Shown: positions 34,267 through 42,654 of the stretch, in pieces
How the letters are laid out: every line of letters begins with the position of its first letter
Position numbering within the stretch: the stretch's first letter is position 1
From: Candidatus Accumulibacter conexus
Lineage (GTDB): Bacteria > Pseudomonadota > Gammaproteobacteria > Burkholderiales > Rhodocyclaceae
Assembly: GCA_017592775.1 (NCBI GenBank)
Contig: JAGFNJ010000016.1
Location: 1 to 64,000, forward strand
Direction of reading: 5' to 3'
Length of the DNA: 64,000 bases
Notes under the pieces: model-generated
The model's database searches: none
Seen by the model: only the letters and a program-made list of their open reading frames with translations
What the model was told of the DNA's origin: nothing
Translations under genes and position numbers: made by a program

Positions 34267-35820
34267 TTACATGGGGATGTTGCCGTGCTTCTTGGCCGGC
34301 CGCAATTCGCGCTTGTCGAGCGTCTTGCGCAGCGCGAGGGCGACCATCCAGCGCGTGTCCTGCGGCTCGATGACGTCGGTGATGTAGAAGTTGCTCGCCG
34401 AGACGTACGGTGACGCGAACTCGTCGCGGTACGCCTGTGCCAGTTCGGCAGCCTTCGCCTGGCGATCCTCGGCCTGCTCGAGTTCCTTGCGGTAAAGGAT
34501 CTTGACCGCAGCTTCCGCACCCATGACGGCGATCTCGGCCGTTGGCCAGGCATAGACCATGTCGGCGCCCATCTCCTGGCTGCACATTGCCAGATACGAA
34601 CCGCCGTAGGCCTTGCGCAGGATGACGGTGATCTTCGGCGAGGTGCACGAGCCGTAGGCGGAGAGCATCTTGGCGCCGTGACGGATGATGCCGCCGCGTT
34701 CCTGTTCGACCCCGGGCAGGAATCCCGGCACATCGACGAGGGTCACCACCGGCACGTTGAAGATGTTGCAGGTGCGGACGAAGCGCGCCACCTTGTCGGC
34801 GGCGTTGAGGTCGAGCGCCCCGGCATTGACCATCGGCTGGTTGGCGACGAGGCCGATGACGACGCCACTGATGCGCGCGAAGCCGACGATGACGTTGCGC
34901 GCGAAGCCCGCATGCACTTCCAGCAGTTCGCCGTTGTCCACCAGACGGCGGATGACCGAATACATGTCGAGCGGTTCGGAGGGGCTGTCCGGGATGCAGT
35001 CGTTGATTCCGGGATCCTCGAGTTCCTCGATCGGCACCGAGAGGTCGTGCGGCGGATCCTCGGTATTGTTCGCCGGCAGGTAGGAGAGAATCTGCTTCAC
35101 CAGCGTGATTGCGTGGCGGTCGTCCTCGGCGACGAAGTGCGCGTTGCCGCTCACCGTCGAATGCATCTCGGCGCCGCCGACCTCGGCCATCGTCGTCGCA
35201 CGGCCGGTCACCGCCTTGATGACTTCCGGTCCGGTGAGGAACATGTGCGCGTTGTTGCGGGTCATGATGACGAAGTCCATCAGCGCCGGCGAGTACGCCG
35301 CGCCGCCGGCGCATGGGCCGCAGATCACCGCGATCTGCGGCACGACGCCCGAGAGCAGGACGTTGGTGTAGAAGACGTCGCCGTACCCCGAGAGGGCGTC
35401 GACGCCTTCCTGGATGCGGGCGCCGCCGGAGTCCTTGAAGGCGACCAGCGGCACCCCGGTCTTCAGCGCGTGGCGCATGATGCGCGTGATCTTGCGTGCC
35501 TGCATCTTGCCCAGCGTGCCGGCGACGACGTTGAAGTCCTGGCTGAAGGCGGCGATCTGCAGCGGTCCGACGTAGCCGTTGCCGGCGATGACGCCGTCGG
35601 CCGGCAGCGTGCGCCCGGCCAGGCCGAAGGCGGTCGCGGCGTGTGCGGCATAAAGTCCGAGTTCCTGGAAGGTGCCCTCGTCGAAGAGGGTCAGGAGCCG
35701 CTCACGGGCGGACAGCAGTCCCTTCGCGTGCAGGGCTTCCAGTTTCTCGGGGCTGACATGGTCAATCAGCTTGTCGCGCCTGGCGCGCAGCTTTTCTATC
35801 AACTCCGGTCGTATGGTCAT
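34267..35820 (-). CDS. mmdA: Methylmalonyl-CoA carboxyltransferase alpha subunit
   Basis: A 517-residue carboxyltransferase of the PccB/MmdA family. It has the N-terminal acyl-CoA-binding half ('LVAFKDSGGARIQEGVDALSG' and 'CAGGAAYSPALMDFVIM') and the carboxybiotin half ('VDVPGFLPGVEQERGGIIRHGAKML' and 'ISQEMGADMVYAWP'-like). Alone it could be propionyl-CoA carboxylase beta. The three following genes for a sodium-pumping decarboxylase (mmdD, mmdC, mmdB) point to methylmalonyl-CoA decarboxylase, which makes propionyl-CoA and exports Na+. It is the first gene of the operon. Confidence 0.9.
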   Translation of the reverse strand: MTIRPELIEKLRARRDKLIDHVSPEKLEALHAKGLLSARERLLTLFDEGTFQELGLYAAHAATAFGLAGRTLPADGVIAGNGYVGPLQIAAFSQDFNVVAGTLGKMQARKITRIMRHALKTGVPLVAFKDSGGARIQEGVDALSGYGDVFYTNVLLSGVVPQIAVICGPCAGGAAYSPALMDFVIMTRNNAHMFLTGPEVIKAVTGRATTMAEVGGAEMHSTVSGNAHFVAEDDRHAITLVKQILSYLPANNTEDPPHDLSVPIEELEDPGINDCIPDSPSEPLDMYSVIRRLVDNGELLEVHAGFARNVIVGFARISGVVIGLVANQPMVNAGALDLNAADKVARFVRTCNIFNVPVVTLVDVPGFLPGVEQERGGIIRHGAKMLSAYGSCTSPKITVILRKAYGGSYLAMCSQEMGADMVYAWPTAEIAVMGAEAAVKILYRKELEQAEDRQAKAAELAQAYRDEFASPYVSASNFYITDVIEPQDTRWMVALALRKTLDKRELRPAKKHGNIPM

Positions 35821-36181
35821 GTGGATTCCTATCGGTGTCTGAGCCTGAACTGATTCTCATTGTTGCAGCAGTGGTCTGCTGGCGAGCTACCGGCAGCGTA
35901 GTATCCATACTTTCGCTTGTGTTGGCTAGAGGCCAGAAAAATTTTCTTGCCTGTTGCGGGAAGCGTCGGGATCGCGGCGGCGCGGCTTGGCGGGGCGGCG
36001 GCCAGCAGCGGCGCGCTGGCGGAGGGGTCATTGCCGCGGCGCAAGCGCCGTCTTGGCGTACAATGACGCGGTGCTGTGCGGGGAGCGGATGCCCGCTGCG
36101 CTGCCTGGCAAGGCGCGCGGGGCAGAAACACGAAAGCCCCGAAGAATCGGGGCTTTCGTCATCTTGCGTGATTCCTGTGGC
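35821..36181. other. Intergenic between mmdA and tRNA-Leu
   Basis: No gene is seen in this 361-base stretch. It must hold the mmd promoter at its left end and contains the terminator hairpin at 36131-36158. A TACAAT at 36059-36064 on the plus strand has no properly spaced -35 box. Confidence 0.5.
36131..36158 (-). terminator. Hairpin terminator downstream of tRNA-Leu
   Basis: CGAAAGCCCCGA and TCGGGGCTTTCG form a 12-base-pair stem around a four-base loop. It lies just past the 3' end of the minus-strand tRNA gene. The T-run is short on both strands, so it may act in either direction. Confidence 0.7.
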
Positions 36182-36268
36182 TGGTGCCCAAGAGAGGAAT
36201 CGAACCTCCACGGTGTTGCCACCACTAGGACCTGAACCTAGCGCGTCTACCAATTTCGCCACCTGGGC
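36182..36268 (-). tRNA. tRNA-Leu (anticodon CAG)
   Basis: The minus strand reads a complete class II tRNA: acceptor GCCCAGG pairing with CTTGGGC, the D-arm TGGCGAAATTGGTAGACGC, anticodon stem-loop CTAGG-TTCAGGT-CCTAG with anticodon CAG, a long variable arm (TGGTGGCAACACCG), T-arm GGAGGTTCGATTCCTCT, discriminator A and an encoded CCA end. All features match bacterial tRNA-Leu. Confidence 0.97.
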
Positions 36269-36307
36269 AATTCCAGCGAAGGCCGAATTCTATAGGAACA
36301 TGAGCAG

Positions 36308-38536
36308 ATGTCAATAATCAGCCAGTCGGCGATCCGCCGGCGTGACCCGCATCTCGAGCGCGAGCAGAAGCGCTACGAGCAACCGCTGCCCTCCCGCGAG
36401 TACGTTCTGCAGGTGCTGGCGGAGCAGGGCAGGCCGGTCGCTTTCGAGGCGTTGCGCGGCCTGCTCGACATCCAGGAGGAAGAATCCGGCGCTTTCCAGC
36501 GCCGCCTGCGGGCGATGGAGCGTGAAGGCCAGTTGTTGCGCAACCGCAAGGAGTGCTACCTGCTGCCGCAGCGTGCCAGCCTGATTGCCGGCCGGGTCGA
36601 GGGACACCCCGACGGCTACGGCTTCCTCATCCCCGACGACGGCAGCGAGGATCTGTCGCTCGAAGCGCGGCAGATGTCGAAGGTGCTGCATCGCGACCGG
36701 GCCCTGGTGCGCGTCGTCGGCGTCGACCGCCGCGGGCGCCGCGAGGGCGTCATCGTCGAAGTGCTCGAGCGAGCCAACAGCCGCGTCGTCGGCCGCGTCC
36801 TCGTCGAGCACGGCATCACGCTGGTGGTGCCCGAAGACCGGCGGATCAACCAGGACATCCTGGTCGCACCGGAAGAGGCGACCGGCGTCCGTCCCGGCGC
36901 CGTGGTGACGGTCGAGATCATCGAGCAGCCCGACCGCCACACCAAGCCGGTGGGACGGATCGTCGAGGTGCTCGGCAACTACGCCGATCCGGGAATGGAG
37001 ATCGAGATCGCGCTGCGCAAGCACGCGCTGCCCTTCGAGTTCTCGCCGGCGGCGCTGGCCGAAGCCGCCAGCCTGCCTGAAGTCGTGGCGCCGGCTTCCT
37101 GGCAGGGACGAGTCGACCTGCGTTCGCTGCCACTGGTGACGATCGACGGCGCAACGGCGAAGGATTTCGACGACGCCGTCTTCGCCGAGCGGCAGCAGCA
37201 TGGCTGGCGGCTGGTGGTGGCGATCGCCGATGTCAGTCACTACGTGCAACCCGCCTCGGCGCTCGATCGCGACGCGCAGGAGCGCGGCAACTCGGTCTAT
37301 TTCCCGCGGCGGGTGATTCCGATGTTGCCGGAGAAGCTGTCGAACGGCCTTTGCTCGCTGAACCCCGAGGTCGACCGGCTGGCGATGGTCTGCGACATGA
37401 CGATCGACGACTCGGGAGAGATCAGCGGCTACCGTTTCGACGAAGCCGTCTTCCGTTCGCATTCCCGACTGACCTACGACCAGGTGTGGGGCTGGCTGTC
37501 GCATGCCAGCGAACCGGAGAGCGCGGCGCATCGCCGCCTGCAGCCGCAACTGCAGGCACTGCACGCGCTTTACCAGGTGCTGGCCAGGGCGCGTGGCAAG
37601 CGCGGTGCGATCGACTTCGAGACCATCGAGACGATGATGCTGTTCAACGACCAGGGCAAGATCGAGAACATCGTCCCGGTCTTCCGCAACGACGCCCATC
37701 GGCTGATCGAGGAGTGCATGCTCGCCGCCAACGTCTGCGCCTCGGACTTCCTGCAGGTGCGCAAGCAGGCCTGCCTGTACCGGATCCACGAGGGCCCGAC
37801 GGCCGAGAAGCTGGATGCGCTGCGCAAGTTCCTCGGCGAGTTCGGCCTCGCGCTCGGCGGCGGAGACGAGCCGTCCGCACGTGACTACGCCGACCTGCTG
37901 GCGAGCATCCAGGGTCGTCCCGACGTCCAGTTGCTGCAGACGGTGATGCTGCGCTCGCTGCGGCAGGCGGTCTACAGCCCGGACAACGTCGGCCATTTCG
38001 GCCTCGCCTATGAGCACTACACGCATTTCACCTCGCCGATCCGTCGCTACCCCGATCTGCTCGTGCACCGCTCGATCAAGGCGGCGCTCGCCGGCCGATC
38101 GTACACGCCGGGCAAGTGGCAGGAAATCGGCGTGCACTGCTCGCTGACCGAGCGCCGCGCCGACGAAGCGACGCGCGACGTCAGCAACTGGCTCAAGTGC
38201 TACTACATGCGTGAGCGGATCGGCGAGACCTTCGCCGGAACGATCGCCGCCGTCGTTCCCTTTGGCATCTTCGTTGCCCTCGACGAGGTTTACGTCGAAG
38301 GCCTGGTGCATGTTTCGGAACTGGGCGACGAGTACTTCCAGTTCGACGCCACGCGTCACCAGATGCTCGGTGAACGCAGTGGCAGGCGCCATCGCCTCGG
38401 CGACCGCCTGGTCGTGCGGCTGGTGCGCGCCGACCTCGAGACCGGGCGCATCGATTTCGTACTCGGCGAGCCATCGCCGGCCGCCGCACCGGCTGCTGCC
38501 GGTTCGCCATCCGGCAAGCCGGGGGGCAGCACCTGA
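36308..38536 (+). CDS. rnr: Ribonuclease R
   Basis: A 742-residue 3'-5' exoribonuclease of the RNB family. It has an N-terminal winged-helix region, cold-shock domains ('GRVEGHPDGYGFLIPDD'), the RNB catalytic core with the aspartates of 'TIDGATAKDFDDAV', the downstream signature 'HFTSPIRRYPDLLVHR', and a C-terminal S1 domain ('GTIAAVVPFGIFVALDEVYVEGLVHVSEL'). The lysine-rich tail of E. coli RNase R is replaced by a short Ala/Pro/Ser tail. It degrades structured RNA. The frame ends two bases before napF. Confidence 0.95.
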   Translation: MSIISQSAIRRRDPHLEREQKRYEQPLPSREYVLQVLAEQGRPVAFEALRGLLDIQEEESGAFQRRLRAMEREGQLLRNRKECYLLPQRASLIAGRVEGHPDGYGFLIPDDGSEDLSLEARQMSKVLHRDRALVRVVGVDRRGRREGVIVEVLERANSRVVGRVLVEHGITLVVPEDRRINQDILVAPEEATGVRPGAVVTVEIIEQPDRHTKPVGRIVEVLGNYADPGMEIEIALRKHALPFEFSPAALAEAASLPEVVAPASWQGRVDLRSLPLVTIDGATAKDFDDAVFAERQQHGWRLVVAIADVSHYVQPASALDRDAQERGNSVYFPRRVIPMLPEKLSNGLCSLNPEVDRLAMVCDMTIDDSGEISGYRFDEAVFRSHSRLTYDQVWGWLSHASEPESAAHRRLQPQLQALHALYQVLARARGKRGAIDFETIETMMLFNDQGKIENIVPVFRNDAHRLIEECMLAANVCASDFLQVRKQACLYRIHEGPTAEKLDALRKFLGEFGLALGGGDEPSARDYADLLASIQGRPDVQLLQTVMLRSLRQAVYSPDNVGHFGLAYEHYTHFTSPIRRYPDLLVHRSIKAALAGRSYTPGKWQEIGVHCSLTERRADEATRDVSNWLKCYYMRERIGETFAGTIAAVVPFGIFVALDEVYVEGLVHVSELGDEYFQFDATRHQMLGERSGRRHRLGDRLVVRLVRADLETGRIDFVLGEPSPAAAPAAAGSPSGKPGGST

Positions 38537-38538
38537 CG

Positions 38539-39039
38539 ATGGGCGACGCGCTCAGCCGCCGCAACTTCCTGCGCGGCCGTTTCGCCGCCCGCGTGCCGGT
38601 GCTGCGGCCGCCGTGGGCGGTCGCCGAGGCGGACTTTGCGCACTTGTGCACCCGCTGCGGCGACTGCACTGCCGCGTGTCCGACGCGCATCATCGTCGCT
38701 GGCGACGGTGGCTACCCGACGCTCGACTTCGCTCGCGGCGAGTGCAGCTTCTGCACCGCCTGCGTTGCCGCCTGTCCCAGCGGTGCCTTGCAGCAGCAGG
38801 CGGAACAGCCGCCGTGGTCGCTGCGGGCGACGATCGGCGATTCCTGCCTTGCCCGGCGGCGGGTCGAATGCCGCGTCTGTGGCGATCTCTGCGCGGCGGC
38901 GGCGATCCGCTTCGTGCCGCAAAGGGGGGGCACTTCTCTGCCGCTGCTCGACGCGGTGCGCTGTACCGGCTGCGGCGCCTGCGTTGCCCCTTGTCCGGTG
39001 CGGGCGATCGTCGTTGCCGAGGTGGCCGATGCCTGCTGA
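38539..39039 (+). CDS. napF: Ferredoxin-type protein NapF
   Basis: A 166-residue iron-sulfur protein with three four-cysteine motifs: CTRCGDCTAACP (about residue 36), CSFCTACVAACP (about 72) and CTGCGACVAPCP (about 140). A fourth, incomplete cysteine set (CRVCGDLC) lies between them. The N-terminal 'LSRRNFLRGR' is the NapF hallmark. NapF helps assemble or load the NapA catalytic subunit in the cytoplasm. The main nap genes lie 3 kb away on the opposite strand. Here napF follows rnr with a two-base gap. Confidence 0.9.
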   Translation: MGDALSRRNFLRGRFAARVPVLRPPWAVAEADFAHLCTRCGDCTAACPTRIIVAGDGGYPTLDFARGECSFCTACVAACPSGALQQQAEQPPWSLRATIGDSCLARRRVECRVCGDLCAAAAIRFVPQRGGTSLPLLDAVRCTGCGACVAPCPVRAIVVAEVADAC

Positions 39040-39174
39040 GCGGCTCTGGCCCATGGTTGGCGGCTGCCGACTGCCGAGACGCCGCCGGCTTCCCGCAGTA
39101 CCGGCTTGCGGTGGCTGCCGCGTGTCGCCAGACGCCGGCGCGTGCGCCGGTGCGGCATCCCGCCCGCTGTTGCG

Positions 39175-42012
39175 ATGAGCCAGGACCGTCACGAGGCGGC
39201 GAGCGGGCCGGTCGACGCAGCGGCCGACGCCGCGGCGCGTCTGTTGCGGGTGGTGAGCCTGCTGGTCGAGGAGACGCGGCCGGGGCGTGCCGGCCGGGTC
39301 GGCCTGCACAGCCACCTCGAACGGGATCTCGGGCTCGACAGCCTGGCGCGCGTCGAACTCCTGTTGCGCGTCGGCAGCGAATTCGGCCGCTCGCTGCCCG
39401 AGGCTGCACTCAGCGAAGCCGAAACGCCGGCGGATCTGCTGCGCCTGATCGACCGCGCCGGCACTGCGACGCTGCGCGCGGCAGCCGTCGACCTGGCGCC
39501 GACCGGCGGGCCGGTCAGTCTCCCCGAGCAGGCACGGACGCTGGTCGAGGTCCTCGAGTGGCATGCCGAGCGACAGCCGGAGCGGCGGCACGTGCTGTTG
39601 TACGGCGACATCGACGCCGCCACCGGCGAGCCGCGCTGCGAGCCACTTTCCTATGGCGAGCTGCTCGCCGAGGCGCGCCGCGTCGCCACCGCGCTGGTGT
39701 CGCGCGGTCTGCTGCCGCGGCAGGCGGTGGCGCTGATGCTGCCGACCGGCCGCGACTACCTCACCTGCTTCTTCGGTGTCATGATCGCCGGCGGCATCCC
39801 GGTGCCGATCTATCCGCCGGCGCGGCTGGCGCAGATCGAGGACCACCTGCAGCGGCACGCGCGCATCCTCGCCAATGCCGAAGCCGTGTTCATCATCACC
39901 GTGCCGCAGGCGAAGGGCGTCGCCGCGCTGCTGCGCGCCGAAGCGCCGATGCTGAGCGAAGTCCTGACGCCCGACGAACTGTCGGCGGTGGCGATGCCGC
40001 TGCTCCATCGGCCGGCAGCGACCGACACCGCCTTCCTGCAGTACACCTCGGGCAGTACCGGCGACCCGAAGGGAGTCGTTCTCAGCCACGCCAACCTGCT
40101 CGCCAACCTGCGGGCGATGGGCGAGGCCGTCGCCGTGACCAGTGACGATGTCTTCGTCTCCTGGCTGCCGCTCTATCACGACATGGGACTCATCGGTGCC
40201 TGGTTCGGCTCGCTCTACTTCGGCATGCTGCTCGTCCTGATGTCGCCGCTGGCCTTCCTGTCGCGACCGGTGCGCTGGTTGCGGATGATCGCGCAGCATC
40301 GGGGCACGCTGTCGCCGGCACCCAACTTCGCCTATGACCTGTGCGCGCGCAAGCTGGCCGACGCCGACCTTGCCGGTCTCGACCTCGGCTCGTGGCGGCT
40401 GGCGCTGAACGGCGCCGAACCGGTGAGTCCGGCGACGCTGCAGGCCTTTGCCGATCGTTTCGCCCCCTACGGACTGCGGCGCACGGCGATCACGCCGGTC
40501 TATGGGCTCGCCGAGTGTTCGGTCGGTCTCGCCTTCCCGCCGCTCGGGCGCGGGCCGCGAATCGACGTCATCGATCGTGCCGCACTGCTGCAGCGCAGGC
40601 TCGCCGTGCCGGCCGCTGCCGCTGCCACCGACGTCATGCGCGTGCCCGCCTGTGGTCGCCCGTTGCCGCGGCACGAGATCCGCATCGTCGGCGAGGACGG
40701 CGGCGAGTTGCCCGACCGGCATGTCGGCGGGCTGCAATTTCGTGGTCCGTCGGCGACCGCCGGCTACCACCGCAATCCGGCGGCGACGCAGGCGCTGTTC
40801 CGTGATGGCTGGCTGGATTCCGGTGATTTCGCCTATACCGTCGACGGCGAGATCTACCTCACCGGGCGCGTCAAGGACGTGATCATCCGCGGCGGCCGCA
40901 ACCTCTATCCCTACGAACTCGAGCAGGCGGTCGGCAACCTGCCGGGAGTGCGCCGCGGCTGCGTCGCGGTGTTCGCCAGCAACGACCCGGTCAACGCCAC
41001 CGAGCGTCTGGTCGTCGTCGCCGAGACGCGCGAGGAGGATCCGCAGCGGCGCGAGGAACTGCGGCAGCAGATCAACGAAGCGGCGGTGGCGGCGATCGGC
41101 CTGCCGGCCGACGAGGTCGTGCTGGCGCCGCCGAACTCGGTGCTCAAGACCTCGAGCGGCAAGATCCGCCGCAACGCCTCGCGCGAGGCCTATGAAAGCG
41201 GGCTGCTCGGTGTCGCCGGTGCCAGCGCCCGGCGGCAACTCGTGCGTCTGGCGATCGCCGGCGGGCAGGCTCGGGCGGCCGACGCCGGGCGGCGATTCAG
41301 CAGGCGCGCCTACGGCGCCTGGTGCTGGACGGTCTTCCTGCTGCTCGGGCTGCCGGTGATGGCACTGGTGATCGCCCTGCGCTCGCCGTCAGCGGGCCGG
41401 CGCATCGTCCATCACGCGGCGCGCATCTTCCTGCGCCTCGCCGGCATGCCGGTGCCCGCGGTCGCCGCCGACGCCCTGCCCGCCGCGCCGCACCTGCTTC
41501 TGGTCAACCACTGCAGCTATCTCGACTCACTCGTCCTCTTTGCCGCGCTGCCGCCGGCCGCTGCCTACAGTTTCGTCGCCAAGCGCGAGTTCGTCGCGCA
41601 GCCGCTGATCCACGCCTTCCTGCGCGCGCTCGGGACGCTCTTCGTCGAACGTTTCGACGCCTCGAAGAGCGTCGAGGACGTCGACGAGATCATCGCCGCG
41701 CTGGCGCGCGGGCAGCGGGTGCTCGTCTTTCCCGAAGGCACCTTCTCGCGCGAGGCCGGGCTCAAGCCGTTCCGCATGGGTGCCTTCGTTGCCGCCGTGC
41801 GGGCCGGCGTGCCGGTTCTGGTCGGTGGCCTGCGCGGTACGCGCAGCGTCCTGCGCGACCGCAGTTGGATGCCGCGCCGCGGTCCGCTCGCCTGCGAAAC
41901 CGGAGCGTTGCTGCCGCCGGATGGCGACGACTGGGCGGCAGCGGTGCGGCTGCGCGACGCCAGCCGCCGGGCGATGCTGCCGCTTTGCGGCGAGCACGAC
42001 CTCGAGGCCTGA
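39175..42012 (+). CDS. ACP - fatty-acyl-AMP ligase - PlsC acyltransferase fusion
   Basis: A 945-residue multidomain enzyme. Residues about 15-95 are an acyl carrier domain with the phosphopantetheine Ser56 in LGLDSLARVELL. A fatty-acyl-AMP ligase domain follows (about 110-680), with 'YTSGSTGDPKGVVLSH', 'WLPLYHDMGLIG' and 'GRVKDVIIRGGRNLYPYELE'. After a hydrophobic segment (about 715-735) comes a PlsC-type acyltransferase with NHCSYLDS and FPEGTFSREAGLKPFR. The layout suggests activation of a fatty acid, loading on the attached carrier and transfer to a lipid head group. The product is unknown. The start is the ATG at 39175. Confidence 0.85.
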   Translation: MSQDRHEAASGPVDAAADAAARLLRVVSLLVEETRPGRAGRVGLHSHLERDLGLDSLARVELLLRVGSEFGRSLPEAALSEAETPADLLRLIDRAGTATLRAAAVDLAPTGGPVSLPEQARTLVEVLEWHAERQPERRHVLLYGDIDAATGEPRCEPLSYGELLAEARRVATALVSRGLLPRQAVALMLPTGRDYLTCFFGVMIAGGIPVPIYPPARLAQIEDHLQRHARILANAEAVFIITVPQAKGVAALLRAEAPMLSEVLTPDELSAVAMPLLHRPAATDTAFLQYTSGSTGDPKGVVLSHANLLANLRAMGEAVAVTSDDVFVSWLPLYHDMGLIGAWFGSLYFGMLLVLMSPLAFLSRPVRWLRMIAQHRGTLSPAPNFAYDLCARKLADADLAGLDLGSWRLALNGAEPVSPATLQAFADRFAPYGLRRTAITPVYGLAECSVGLAFPPLGRGPRIDVIDRAALLQRRLAVPAAAAATDVMRVPACGRPLPRHEIRIVGEDGGELPDRHVGGLQFRGPSATAGYHRNPAATQALFRDGWLDSGDFAYTVDGEIYLTGRVKDVIIRGGRNLYPYELEQAVGNLPGVRRGCVAVFASNDPVNATERLVVVAETREEDPQRREELRQQINEAAVAAIGLPADEVVLAPPNSVLKTSSGKIRRNASREAYESGLLGVAGASARRQLVRLAIAGGQARAADAGRRFSRRAYGAWCWTVFLLLGLPVMALVIALRSPSAGRRIVHHAARIFLRLAGMPVPAVAADALPAAPHLLLVNHCSYLDSLVLFAALPPAAAYSFVAKREFVAQPLIHAFLRALGTLFVERFDASKSVEDVDEIIAALARGQRVLVFPEGTFSREAGLKPFRMGAFVAAVRAGVPVLVGGLRGTRSVLRDRSWMPRRGPLACETGALLPPDGDDWAAAVRLRDASRRAMLPLCGEHDLEA

Positions 42013-42050
42013 GATTCTGCCGTCCACCCGCTCTGGTGACGCCAGCATCG

Positions 42051-42095
42051 GTGCGGTGTGGCGCCGGCTGCAGTCCCGCCGGCGCCACACCGCAC
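42051..42095. terminator. 18-bp perfect inverted repeat between convergent genes
   Basis: GTGCGGTGTGGCGCCGGC at 42051-42068 pairs perfectly with 42078-42095 around a nine-base loop. It separates the acyl-AMP ligase gene and napB, which converge. There is no T-run, but the stem is strong enough to act as a two-way terminator or RNA-end protector. Confidence 0.65.
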
Positions 42096-42099
42096 GCGA

Positions 42100-42567
42100 T
42101 CAGTTCTTCCTGACGACCTTCTTGACTGCGTCGCCCTTGAAGGTGTTGTCGACCAGCGGCGGGGCATCCACCTGCGGCACGTGGCACTGCACGCAGTTGT
42201 AGCGGCCACCGGTGGCATCGGCATGCTTCTTGCCATCGCGGTCGATGAAGTGGCTGTCGCCCATCTTCGGCGCGTTCTTCTTCTTGAAAGTGGCGGCCGA
42301 GTGGCAGTCCAGGCACTGGTTGCCTTCGAGGTTGATCTCGTCGAAGTTCTCGACGGCGTGCGGAATGACCGGCGGCTGCGTGCTGAAGGTGCGCGCGACC
42401 GGTGCTTCGGTGCCGGGCCGCTTGCCGACGTAGGTCTTCACCTCCGGCGCCTGGTCGGGGGTGGCGACGTCGGCACCGCGCATCGAACTGGCGCCGTCGG
42501 CAGCAAACGCCAGCGATGTCAGGCAGCTCGCGGCAAGGGCCAGGATGAGTTTCAGTGACTGGTTCAT
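42100..42567 (-). CDS. napB: Periplasmic nitrate reductase, diheme cytochrome subunit NapB
   Basis: A 155-residue c-type cytochrome with two CxxCH heme sites, CLDCH and CVQCH, and a signal peptide (residues 1-23, ending AFA). The His in 'HAVENFDEINLEGNQCLDCH' region and 'DSHFIDRDGK' give the second axial ligands. It passes electrons to NapA in the periplasm. The ATG at 42567 is preferred over an in-frame GTG at 42585, because GGAGGAA lies nine bases upstream of the ATG. It is the last nap gene, 87 bases after napH. Confidence 0.93.
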   Translation of the reverse strand: MNQSLKLILALAASCLTSLAFAADGASSMRGADVATPDQAPEVKTYVGKRPGTEAPVARTFSTQPPVIPHAVENFDEINLEGNQCLDCHSAATFKKKNAPKMGDSHFIDRDGKKHADATGGRYNCVQCHVPQVDAPPLVDNTFKGDAVKKVVRKN

Positions 42568-42654
42568 GGTTGGCGTTTCCTCCACTTCAAAGGATGGTTG
42601 CAGGCATTGCGAGGGATCGGCATGCGGGCTCTGCTGGCGGTCATTCCCCGGCTT

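Noticed and set aside
36059-36064. TACAAT box as promoter of a small RNA ending at the 36131 hairpin
   Set aside because: The only -35-like box is 22 bases away, too far, and no conserved RNA is recognised.
36182-36268. tRNA-Leu as an integration site
   Set aside because: The neighbouring genes (mmdA, rnr) are core genes and there is no integrase or repeated tRNA end nearby.
36311-41238. Long minus-strand frames opposite rnr and the ACP-ligase-acyltransferase gene
   Set aside because: Both are mirror images of strongly conserved coding sequence and show no domain.
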